From RUG11551 sp045586185 (GTDB lineage Bacteria > Planctomycetota > Planctomycetia > Pirellulales > Thermoguttaceae): a stretch of DNA of 64,000 nt. Position numbers and translations under genes: made by a program. The stretch lies in the NCBI GenBank assembly GCA_045586185.1, contig JAZMZV010000204.1:1-64000 (forward strand). The letters run 5' to 3'. Under the pieces are notes generated by a model. That model made no database searches and was not told the DNA's origin. It saw only the letters and a list, made by a program, of their open reading frames with translations. Below are positions 34,962 through 42,297 of the stretch, in pieces (position 1 is the stretch's first letter; every line of letters starts with the position of its first letter).

Positions 34962-37385
34962 ATGCGAGTTGCAGATTATATTTTTCAGACGTTAGCGGAC
35001 TGGGGCGTGAAGAACGTGTTTTTCGTTTCCGGCGGCGGGGCGATGTTTCTCGACGACGCCCTCGGGAAAGAGAAGCGCATTGACTACGTTTGCTGTATGC
35101 ACGAACAGGGCGCGGCGATCGCGGCGGAAGGGTTCGCCCGAATTTCCAATCAGCCCGGCGTAGCGTGCGTTACAACCGGTCCCGGCGGGACGAACGCGAT
35201 TACCGGCGTCGCCGGCGCGTGGTTGGATTCGATTCCCATGCTGGTCGTGTCCGGGCAGATCAAAAACGCGACGTGCATCAAGTCGTATCCCCATCTCAAT
35301 CTGCGTCAGCTGGGAGATCAGGAGCTGAATATCGTCGACGTTGTCAAGCCGATTACCAAGTACGCGGCGATGGTCAGCCGGAAAGAAGACGTTCGGTATT
35401 GTCTGGAACGGGCATGGCATTTGGCGAAAGCCGGGCGACCGGGTCCCGTTTGGCTGGACGTTCCGCTGGACGTGCAGTCGGCGGACGTCGACCCCAGTCA
35501 GCTGCGTTCCTACAACCCGGCGGAGGACGATCAAGACCTGGACGTTTCCGACCGGGATTTGCAAACGGCGTTGGAACGTCTTGCCGCCGCAAAGCGACCG
35601 GTGATTGTTGCTGGTATCGGCGTTACGCTTTCCGACAGCCGCCGCGAGTTCCTTCAGATGGCGGAAAAGCTGGGCGTTCCCGTCTTAACGACTATTTCCG
35701 GCATTGACCTCGTCCCGTCAGACCATCCGCTGTTTTTCGGACGTCCAGGCATTCTGGGCGAACGTCCGGCGAACTTCATCTTGCAGAATTCTGACTTTGT
35801 CCTCGTTCTCGGAACGCGAATGTGCCTGCGGATTATCGGCTACGCCTTTGAATCCGTGGCGCGGGCGGCGTACAAAGTCATGGTTGACGTCGACAACGCG
35901 GAACTCAACAAGCCGACGTTTCAGCCCGATTTGAAGATTCACGCAGACGCCGGGCAGTTTATTCGCCGCGTTCTGGCGTCCGATGCGTCCGTCGGCGATC
36001 TGTCCGACTGGCTGGCGTACTGCAACAACGTCAAAAAGAAGTATCCGGTTGTAACAGACGATCATCGAAACCGAACGGACTACGTCAGCTCGTATGCCTT
36101 CCCGGAACTGGTGGGGCAGAACCTTGCAGCCGGCGACATTGTCGTTACCGGCAACGGAACCGCGTATACGAGCACGTTTCAGGCGATCCCCCTCAAGCCG
36201 GGCGTGCGAATGTTCAGCAACCAGGCGTGCGCGTCGATGGGCTACGACCTCCCCGCCGCGATGGGCGCTGCGTTTGCCGGCTCCGACCGGCGCGTTGTTC
36301 TCTTTACCGGCGACGGCAGCATCCAGATGAACGTTCAGGAGATGCAGACGATTCTCAACTATCGGCTTCCGATCAAGGTGTTCATGTACAACAACGACGG
36401 CTATTTGTCGATTAAAAACACTCAGCGAGCGTTTTTCGAGGGGCGGTTTGTCGGCTCCAACCCGGAATCGGGCGTCGTCCTGCCGGACATGAAAAAAATC
36501 GCCGCCGCCTACGGCTGGATCGTGTATCAGATTAAAAACAATCAGGAAGCGGCTGCCCTCGTGCCGGAAATTCTGGCTCAGCCGGGACCGGTCTTCTGCG
36601 AAGTCATGACCGATCCGTACGAAGTCCTCGGGCCGAAATCGGCGTCCAAGCAAATGCCCGACGGCTCAATCGTCTCCCAGCCGCTGGAAAACCTCGCACC
36701 GTTCCTGCCGGAAGAAGAACTCCGGGAAAACATGCTTATCCCGCCCGTTCAGAATTTTACCGATTACTTTTTCGACCTCGACGGGACGACGCTTGACACG
36801 TATGACGATTTGAGATCGTGCATGAAAGGCGCGCTGGAAAAGAACGGTCAGGACGTCGGCCGGTTTGATGCGGAATTTGTTATCGGTCCGCCGCTGCAGA
36901 TGTCGGTCAAGATGTTTCTTCCCTCCGCCGACGAACAAACAATCGACAACATTTGCCGCGAGTTCAAAACGCAGTACGATACGTCCGACTATCCCGAAAC
37001 AACAATGTATCCCGGGATTGAGGCGCTGATCAACCGTCTTTACAAAGCGGGCAAGCGGATTTACATCGTCACCAACAAACGCCGCGTTCCGACGTTCCGC
37101 TTGCTGGACAAGTTCGGTTTGCGAAACAAAGTCGTGGAAGTTGTAACGCCCGACTCGCGTCCAGACGGGTATACGAAAACGGAAATGATACAAATGTTGC
37201 TGTATAAGTACAGCGTCAACCCGGACAAAGCCGTCATGACCGGCGACATGACCAGCGACGTCATGTCGGGCAAAGCCGCCGGCGTTCACACGATTGCCGT
37301 AACTTGGGGCTACGGCTCGGCAGACGCCCTTAAAGAATCCCAGCCGGACAAAGTGATTTCGTCCGTCGACGATTTCTGGCTGTAA
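34962..37385 (+). CDS. ThDP-dependent acetolactate synthase-like enzyme fused to a HAD phosphatase
   Basis: 807 residues. Residues ~1-590 are a full ThDP-enzyme of the acetolactate synthase/decarboxylase type. It has the N-terminal Pyr domain with the catalytic Glu in MHEQGAAIAAEGFAR and VTTGPGGTNAITGVAGAW, a central domain, and the PP domain with the ThDP motif GDGSIQMNVQEMQTI, then YNNDGYLSI. From ~598 a complete HAD domain follows: motif I FFDLDGTTLD, motif II YIVTNK, Lys in YTKTEM, and motif IV TGDMTSDVMSGKAAG. This fusion is unusual. It suggests a decarboxylation or carboligation step coupled to dephosphorylation in making a polysaccharide building block or head group. It is GC-richer than the genes before it, so the locus is a mosaic. 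The reaction is not assignable from sequence. Confidence 0.88.
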   Translation: MRVADYIFQTLADWGVKNVFFVSGGGAMFLDDALGKEKRIDYVCCMHEQGAAIAAEGFARISNQPGVACVTTGPGGTNAITGVAGAWLDSIPMLVVSGQIKNATCIKSYPHLNLRQLGDQELNIVDVVKPITKYAAMVSRKEDVRYCLERAWHLAKAGRPGPVWLDVPLDVQSADVDPSQLRSYNPAEDDQDLDVSDRDLQTALERLAAAKRPVIVAGIGVTLSDSRREFLQMAEKLGVPVLTTISGIDLVPSDHPLFFGRPGILGERPANFILQNSDFVLVLGTRMCLRIIGYAFESVARAAYKVMVDVDNAELNKPTFQPDLKIHADAGQFIRRVLASDASVGDLSDWLAYCNNVKKKYPVVTDDHRNRTDYVSSYAFPELVGQNLAAGDIVVTGNGTAYTSTFQAIPLKPGVRMFSNQACASMGYDLPAAMGAAFAGSDRRVVLFTGDGSIQMNVQEMQTILNYRLPIKVFMYNNDGYLSIKNTQRAFFEGRFVGSNPESGVVLPDMKKIAAAYGWIVYQIKNNQEAAALVPEILAQPGPVFCEVMTDPYEVLGPKSASKQMPDGSIVSQPLENLAPFLPEEELRENMLIPPVQNFTDYFFDLDGTTLDTYDDLRSCMKGALEKNGQDVGRFDAEFVIGPPLQMSVKMFLPSADEQTIDNICREFKTQYDTSDYPETTMYPGIEALINRLYKAGKRIYIVTNKRRVPTFRLLDKFGLRNKVVEVVTPDSRPDGYTKTEMIQMLLYKYSVNPDKAVMTGDMTSDVMSGKAAGVHTIAVTWGYGSADALKESQPDKVISSVDDFWL

Positions 37386-37398
37386 CTCGTCCCGGGAC

Positions 37399-37427
37399 TT
37401 GCAGGAATTCGTTTGTTTGAGTATAAT
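37399..37427 (+). promoter_or_regulatory. Predicted promoter for the DUF3791-DUF3990 locus
   Basis: TTGCAG (37399-37404), 17-nt spacer, TATAAT (37422-37427), about 40 nt before the ATG at 37466. It gives the small locus its own promoter inside the polysaccharide region. Confidence 0.6.
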
Positions 37428-37465
37428 ATAGTAGAAGACAATATATCCCTTGACAGAATACAATC

Positions 37466-37696
37466 ATGACTGAAAACAAACTGGATTCAAAATCGCTCAC
37501 GTTTGCGCTGTTTGTAATTTACAAACTGGCGGCGTCCTGGAAAAAGACGCCCACAGATGTCTATGGCATCTTGGTGGAAACCAAAATATTTGACGAGTAT
37601 ATCGTCGGATGTTATGATTGTCTGCACACCTTGGGCGGCGAGTATTTAACTGAAGATATTACAGAAATCGCGCGAGCGCGGGGGGCGAATGTATGA
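37466..37696 (+). CDS. DUF3791 family small protein
   Basis: 76 residues. The helical pattern LTFALFVIYKLAASWKKTPTDVYGIL, then YIVGCYDCLHTLGGEYLTEDI, including the C-Y-D-x-L-H-T-x-G-x-x-Y-x-x-x-D-I signature, matches DUF3791 proteins as I remember them. These small proteins are regularly encoded directly before DUF3990 proteins, as here, where its TGA overlaps the next ATG (ATGA at 37693). By analogy with two-gene toxin-antitoxin modules it may be the partner or antitoxin of the following protein; this is inference. Confidence 0.75.
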   Translation: MTENKLDSKSLTFALFVIYKLAASWKKTPTDVYGILVETKIFDEYIVGCYDCLHTLGGEYLTEDITEIARARGANV

Positions 37697-38169
37697 TATT
37701 ATTTCATGGATCAACACAGATCATTCAAAAGCCAGATGTTTCATTTGCAAAGCAAAGTCTGGATTTTGGTCCCGGTTTCTATTTGACGTCGTATGAAGAA
37801 CAAGCTCAGAAATGGGCTGTTCGAAAGGCAATGCGTCAGCACGTTCAGGCGTATGTCAATATTTACAGACTGGACGATTTGCCCTCCAATTTTAATGCGT
37901 TGCAGTTTGACGATCAGAATGTACAATGGTTAAACTACGTCGCGGCATGTCGACAAGGACAAGATGTATATAAATCGTTTGACATTGTCAAAGGCGGCGT
38001 AGCAAACGACGACGTCTTTCGTTCGATTGATATGTACATTCGCGGCATTTGGGATATTGAACGAACAATCAAAGAACTGAGTTATTATAAAGTCAATAAC
38101 CAAATTTGTATTCTCAATCAGCGTATTATAGAATTGTATTTACACTTTGATTCCGCGTATGAGGTATGA
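37693..38169 (+). CDS. DUF3990 family protein (ADP-ribosyltransferase-like)
   Basis: 158 residues. The start MILFHGSTQIIQKPDVSFAK, then LDFGPGFYLTSYEEQAQKWA, is the DUF3990 hallmark: HGS, then G-x-G-F-Y-L-T, resembling the H-G-S/T...Y-x-T...motifs of ADP-ribosyltransferase folds (the H-Y-E type). I place it in that superfamily from memory and motif likeness only. It overlaps the DUF3791 gene before it and a third small gene after it, by 4 nt each. The compact three-gene layout with its own promoter, embedded in a surface-glycan locus, suggests a toxin-antitoxin or defence module. Confidence 0.78.
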   Translation: MILFHGSTQIIQKPDVSFAKQSLDFGPGFYLTSYEEQAQKWAVRKAMRQHVQAYVNIYRLDDLPSNFNALQFDDQNVQWLNYVAACRQGQDVYKSFDIVKGGVANDDVFRSIDMYIRGIWDIERTIKELSYYKVNNQICILNQRIIELYLHFDSAYEV

Positions 38170-38402
38170 GGATGGATCAGAACGCTTTGCACGAGTATTA
38201 TTTGCAGAATCTGGAACACGATATAATCACGTTCCTGGCTCAAAAGCGCAATATAAGTTTGCGGGAAGCGACGGATATTTATTTTCATAGCGAGCTGGCG
38301 GAGCAAATTGAACAAGGAGCATACGGAATTGAATTTCTGTCTCCCCAATACCTAACTAACGACCTGATTGAAAACGAACTGGATAAACAGAATCATCAAT
38401 AA
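38166..38402 (+). CDS. Second small DUF3791-like protein
   Basis: 78 residues, ATG overlapping the stop of the DUF3990 gene; an ATG at 38172 is an alternative start. The sequence LEHDIITFLAQKRNISLREATDIYFHSELAEQIEQG then GIEFLSPQYLTNDLI follows the same helical outline as DUF3791 proteins but lacks the LHTxG segment. It may be a diverged second partner of the DUF3990 protein. Its stop lies 7 nt before the glycosyltransferase start. Confidence 0.65.
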   Translation: MRMDQNALHEYYLQNLEHDIITFLAQKRNISLREATDIYFHSELAEQIEQGAYGIEFLSPQYLTNDLIENELDKQNHQ

Positions 38403-38409
38403 TATTCCC

Positions 38410-39360
38410 ATGAAAACCATATCCATTGTAGCTGGCTGTTATAACGAAGAGGGCAACCTTCAGGAACTGTACGACCGTTTGCGCGCCGTATTCGAGCGGA
38501 ATCCGCAATACGATTACGAGATTATCATTGCGGACAACTGCTCGACCGACGGCAGCCGGGAAGTGTTGCGGAGCCTGGCGGCGCAAGATCCCAAGTTCAA
38601 GGTAATTTTCAACGCGAACAATTTCGGTCACATTCGTTCTCCGTTCAACGCGTTTTTGCAGGCGACCGGCGACGCGGTTGTCATGATGTGTTCAGACTTG
38701 CAGGAGCCGCCGGAGGTTATCGACGAGTTTTTACGCAAGTGGGAAGAAGGGTATGACGTCGTCGCCGGCGTCCGTTCCGGCACCCGAGAAGGCTGGTTTA
38801 TGCCGATTTTCCGGAACCTGTACTACTGGCTGCTGGGGAAAGCGTCCGACAACTCTCATCTGCTCAAGGCGTTTACTGGCTTCGGGCTGTACGACCGAAA
38901 ATTCTGTGACGCCGTCAAGCTCTATAACGAGCCGTACCCGTATTTCCGCGGGCTGGTAAGCGAAATCGGATTCAAACAGGCGCAGGTTCCCTTCGTTCAG
39001 GACAAACGCAAGCACGGCAGAACGAAAAACAACTTCTTTACTCTGTACGACATGGCAATGACGGGGTTTGTCAACCATTCCAAACTCCCGCTGCGATTGG
39101 CTGTCTTTTTCGGGTTCTTCGCCGGGTTCGTCAGCTTTCTCATTGCAATGGGATACCTGATCGCGAAGCTGGTTTGGTGGGATCGCTTTCAGATGGGAAC
39201 CGCTCCGATTTTGATCGGGATATTCTCGTTCATGTCCGTTCAGCTGTTTTTTATCGGGATTATTGGCGAATACATCGGCGCGATCTGGACGCAGGTCAAA
39301 AACCGCCCGCTGGTTATAGAAGACGAAAAACTGAACTTCGACGAAAAGGATAAAAAGTAG
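38410..39360 (+). CDS. Family 2 glycosyltransferase (DPM1/GtrB-like)
   Basis: 316 residues from ATG 38410, which places the GT-A nucleotide-binding start (ISIVAGCYNEEGNLQELYDRL) at the N-terminus; an earlier TTG would overlap the previous gene. Catalytic landmarks are ADNCSTDGSREVL, the metal-binding-type SDLQEPPEV, and the C-terminal QDKRKHGRTKNNFFTLYD. Two C-terminal membrane helices (~220-245 and ~265-290) match the polyprenyl-phosphate glycosyltransferase subtype (GtrB, ArnC-like, dolichyl-phosphate mannose synthase-like). It probably loads a sugar onto undecaprenyl phosphate, or modifies a lipid-linked glycan, for the flippase encoded upstream. Confidence 0.93.
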   Translation: MKTISIVAGCYNEEGNLQELYDRLRAVFERNPQYDYEIIIADNCSTDGSREVLRSLAAQDPKFKVIFNANNFGHIRSPFNAFLQATGDAVVMMCSDLQEPPEVIDEFLRKWEEGYDVVAGVRSGTREGWFMPIFRNLYYWLLGKASDNSHLLKAFTGFGLYDRKFCDAVKLYNEPYPYFRGLVSEIGFKQAQVPFVQDKRKHGRTKNNFFTLYDMAMTGFVNHSKLPLRLAVFFGFFAGFVSFLIAMGYLIAKLVWWDRFQMGTAPILIGIFSFMSVQLFFIGIIGEYIGAIWTQVKNRPLVIEDEKLNFDEKDKK

Positions 39361-39390
39361 GCTCGGCGACCGCAGCGTAATTCATATTCA

Positions 39391-40422
39391 ATGAAAAATA
39401 TTGATCTACTCGACCGCACGTATCTGCAAGCCCGCATGTCGCAGTTCGTCGACGCGCTGGCTGGCAAGACCGTCTTGATTACCGGCGCAACCGGTTTTTT
39501 CGGCAAATGGCTGCTGGAAAGCGCGATTGCGTTCAATCATACGTTACATTTGGAAGGGGACAGACGGCTACAAATCGTTGCCCTTTCGAGAAATCCAAGC
39601 GCGTTTCTGGAACGATACTCCAAATTCGGCAAGTACGATTTTATTCAGTACATAACCGGAGACGTCCGAACGTTTGAGTTGAAAAACGTCAACGTCGATT
39701 ACGTTATTCACGCTGCAACGGACGCCAGCGCGAAGTTAGAACAGGAGAACCCGGACGAGATGTATTCCGTCGTCGTTCACGGAACGCAGCGAGCGTTAGA
39801 CGTCGCCCGACAATGCGGCGCAAGCCGATTTCTGCTGACCAGTTCCGGAGCGGTTTACGGACCTCAGCCGCCGGAGATGTCGCACATTCCGGAGAGTTAC
39901 GTCGGAACCCCTGTTACAGCTTACGGACAGGGCAAGGCGATCGCCGAGCAGATGGTCAACCATTACGCCGACCGGTTCGGGTTCCAGGCGCATATCGCCC
40001 GCTGTTTCGCGTTTGTCGGTCCGTATTTGAATCTCGACATCCACTTTGCCGTCGGGAACTTTATTCGCAACGCGCTGGACGGTCAGCCGATTGTTATCAA
40101 GGGCGACGGGACCCCGACTCGTTCGTACCTGTATGCGGCAGAACTGGTAATTTGGCTCTGGACGATTCTGCTTCGCGGAGAAAACCATTGCGTATACAAC
40201 GTCGGGTCGGACGTCGCCGTTACAATCAAAGAACTGGCTCAGCGCGTCGCCAGCCGCTTTGACAACCCGCCGGAAATCCGAATTCTGGGAACCCCTGACC
40301 CAACAAACCCCCGAGCGCAATACGTCCCGAGCGTCGATAAAATCAAAACAGAACTGGGACTGACGCAAGAGTACAATTTAGACGCCGCCCTCGACAGAAC
40401 AATCGAGTTTAATAGATCGTAA
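39391..40422 (+). CDS. NAD-dependent epimerase/dehydratase (SDR)
   Basis: 343 residues, extended SDR family. Rossmann motif GKTVLITGATGFFGKWLLESA (G-x-x-G-x-x-G) near residue 27, the Ser/Thr in LLTSSGAVYGPQ, and the catalytic YGQGKAIAEQ (Y-x3-K). The C-terminal sugar-binding part has the conserved R-x-Y segment TPTRSYLYAAELVIWLW. Similar proteins include UDP-glucose 4-epimerases and dTDP-glucose dehydratases; the exact sugar cannot be read. It follows the GT2 gene by 30 nt and closes the polysaccharide locus. All catalytic residues are present. Confidence 0.92.
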   Translation: MKNIDLLDRTYLQARMSQFVDALAGKTVLITGATGFFGKWLLESAIAFNHTLHLEGDRRLQIVALSRNPSAFLERYSKFGKYDFIQYITGDVRTFELKNVNVDYVIHAATDASAKLEQENPDEMYSVVVHGTQRALDVARQCGASRFLLTSSGAVYGPQPPEMSHIPESYVGTPVTAYGQGKAIAEQMVNHYADRFGFQAHIARCFAFVGPYLNLDIHFAVGNFIRNALDGQPIVIKGDGTPTRSYLYAAELVIWLWTILLRGENHCVYNVGSDVAVTIKELAQRVASRFDNPPEIRILGTPDPTNPRAQYVPSVDKIKTELGLTQEYNLDAALDRTIEFNRS

Positions 40423-40517
40423 AAAACAAAATTTAATACGGTATCATTGAAATAATCAAAAAATTAACTCCCCAGACGCCGAGATTGGTTGACAAATATT
40501 CATTATTCCCCCGCCCC

Positions 40518-40545
40518 TTGCAATTATTTCAATTTGTACTAAAAT
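40518..40545 (+). promoter_or_regulatory. Predicted promoter for the cytochrome lipoprotein
   Basis: TTGCAA (40518-40523), 16-nt spacer, TAAAAT (40540-40545), about 70 nt before the ATG at 40618. Confidence 0.5.
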
Positions 40546-40617
40546 ATTAAAAAGAATGAAACGGATGTGCGTTTCAACACTAGTTACCTGCCTTTTTCAT
40601 TACGGAGAATGACTCAC

Positions 40618-41943
40618 ATGAAAAGAACTGCATTAGCTATCGCTGCATCGTTGTTGTTTGTTGTTGGCTGCGAGCCGATTGCGCCAACTACCGCCCCTAC
40701 TGGCACAGGTACGGAAACCGCGCCAGTTGAACAAGCTGTTGTTGAAGAAACCATCGTTGAAAAAACGGTTGTAGAAGAAGTAACTCCTGAAGTTCCCGCT
40801 GAAGAAGCAGCGCCGGCTGAAGAAGCCGCTCCTGAGGTCCCCGCTGAAGAAGCTGCTCCTGCTGAAGAAGCCGCTCCTGAAACCCCGGCTGAACCGGCTG
40901 CTCCTGCTGAAGAAACCGCTCCTGAAGTCCCCGCTGAAGAAGCAGCGCCGGCAGAAGAAGCCGCTCCTGAAACCCCGGCTGAACCGGCTGCTCCTGCTGA
41001 AGAAGCCGCTCCTGAAACCCCGGCTGAACCGGCCGCTCCGGCTGATGAACCGGTTGTTAAAAAGGGAGAAGTAGTTGTTGAAGAAACCAATATTCCTGAA
41101 CCCCCAGCCGCTGAAGAAGCCGCTCCCGCTGAACCGGCTGCTCCGGCTGTAGAAGAAGTTGCTCCCGAAGCTCCCGCTGTCGAAGAAGCCCCGGCTGTTG
41201 AAGAAGCTCCCGCTGTTGAAGAACCGGCTCCCGTCGCTGAAGCCGCTCCCGCCGTTCCGGCTGACGCTGTCTCCGCTTACGCTCCGGCTGCCGCGTTGAC
41301 GACTCAGGTTCAGAAGTACATGGAAGAAATGGAAGAGGATCTTGCTGATCCCGCTCAGTTTGCCGACAACAAAGACGACGTTGTTGAAAACGCTGCTGGT
41401 TTGACGGTTTTCTTCCTGGCTTTGGGTCTCAACGATCAGGACAGCGACTATAAGGCGAAGGCTCCGAATCTGGTCAAAGCCGCTCAGGCGTTGGCTGCCG
41501 CCACAACTCACGACGAAGCCAAAGCTGCTTTTGAAGCCATTAAAACTGCTGAAGCCTCGAACGAAGCTCTCGCCTGGACGAAAGTCGCTCCGCTGGCTTC
41601 CCTGATGAAGCAGGTTCCCAACATCGATTCCAAAATGAAGAGAACGATTCCCAAACGCATGGACAAAAAACAGGACGAATGCCTTGCCAACTGCGCTGCT
41701 GTCGCCGCTTTGATGCAGGGAAGCATTGCCAACGCTGACGAAACCGAACAGCCGGCTGAAACCGTCAAATGGACTGCGTTCTCAATTCAGGGACGCGACG
41801 CCGCTGCCGCCGTTGCCAAAGCCGTTGCCGCTCAGGACGCTACCGCTGCTGAAGAAGCCATGGCTGCTCTGCACAAATCCTGCGACGATTGCCACGCTGT
41901 CTTCCATCAGAACAAAAAAGCCGAAAACGACGAAACTGACTGA
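40618..41943 (+). CDS. Lipoprotein with AEP-rich linker and C-terminal cytochrome c'-like domain
   Basis: 441 residues from ATG 40618-40620; GGAG at 40604-40607 supports it over upstream in-frame starts. A lipoprotein signal ends in the lipobox LLFVVGC. Residues ~40-225 are low-complexity (EVPAEEAAPAEEAAPETPAEP and relatives), likely an extended tether. The C-terminal ~190 residues are helical (VQKYMEEMEEDLADPAQFADN...) and end with a c-type heme motif CDDCH (~422-426) close to the C-terminus, the placement typical of cytochrome c' and c556. It is probably a membrane-tethered periplasmic heme protein that binds small gases or carries electrons; function is inferred from layout. A terminator hairpin follows at 42002-42035. 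Confidence 0.85.
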   Translation: MKRTALAIAASLLFVVGCEPIAPTTAPTGTGTETAPVEQAVVEETIVEKTVVEEVTPEVPAEEAAPAEEAAPEVPAEEAAPAEEAAPETPAEPAAPAEETAPEVPAEEAAPAEEAAPETPAEPAAPAEEAAPETPAEPAAPADEPVVKKGEVVVEETNIPEPPAAEEAAPAEPAAPAVEEVAPEAPAVEEAPAVEEAPAVEEPAPVAEAAPAVPADAVSAYAPAAALTTQVQKYMEEMEEDLADPAQFADNKDDVVENAAGLTVFFLALGLNDQDSDYKAKAPNLVKAAQALAAATTHDEAKAAFEAIKTAEASNEALAWTKVAPLASLMKQVPNIDSKMKRTIPKRMDKKQDECLANCAAVAALMQGSIANADETEQPAETVKWTAFSIQGRDAAAAVAKAVAAQDATAAEEAMAALHKSCDDCHAVFHQNKKAENDETD

Positions 41944-42001
41944 GCTTCGTTTCAGACGTCTGGTCATTAAGATCGAAGTTTGTGTTAACGAATTTATGTT
42001 G

Positions 42002-42035
42002 CGCGCTGAGGAACCCTCTTCAGCGCGTATTTTTT
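42002..42035 (+). terminator. Rho-independent terminator of the cytochrome lipoprotein gene
   Basis: CGCGCTGA (42002-42009) pairs with TCAGCGCG (42020-42027) across a 10-nt loop and is followed by TATTTTTT. Confidence 0.8.
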
Positions 42036-42297
42036 CTCGCACCCAAGCTCATAACCCGAATGCAAATTTGCTGATTGTTCGTCTCTAATAAACGCATTTA
42101 TTTTACCTATTTTATCAAATATTTAATCTTTTTTTTCGAATTTTTTCTGTTCATCCCTTAAAAATTTCAAAATCTGGTGTATAATATATATTGACGTAGA
42201 ATAGCTTACCCCCATTTTCCGACTTTGCGCAATTGACGAAAAATGGGAGTTCAGAATATCCAATTATCCCCAAGTTTACTCGTACTGGAGTAGAATC
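42036..42297. promoter_or_regulatory. Leader/promoter region of the PEP-CTERM protein
   Basis: The gap between genes is over 350 nt. After the terminator it holds a perfect TATAAT at 42180-42185 with only a weak upstream hexamer (TTAAAA, 42158-42163, 16-nt spacing), then an inverted repeat CCCATTTT (42211-42218) / AAAATGGG (42240-42247) in the putative leader. No small gene seen. Confidence 0.45.

Noticed and set aside
31476..37385. Standard 2-aminoethylphosphonate biosynthesis cluster
   Set aside because: No PEP mutase is seen, and the ThDP enzyme is a full acetolactate-synthase-like protein fused to HAD rather than the short phosphonopyruvate decarboxylase. Kept only as an analogy.
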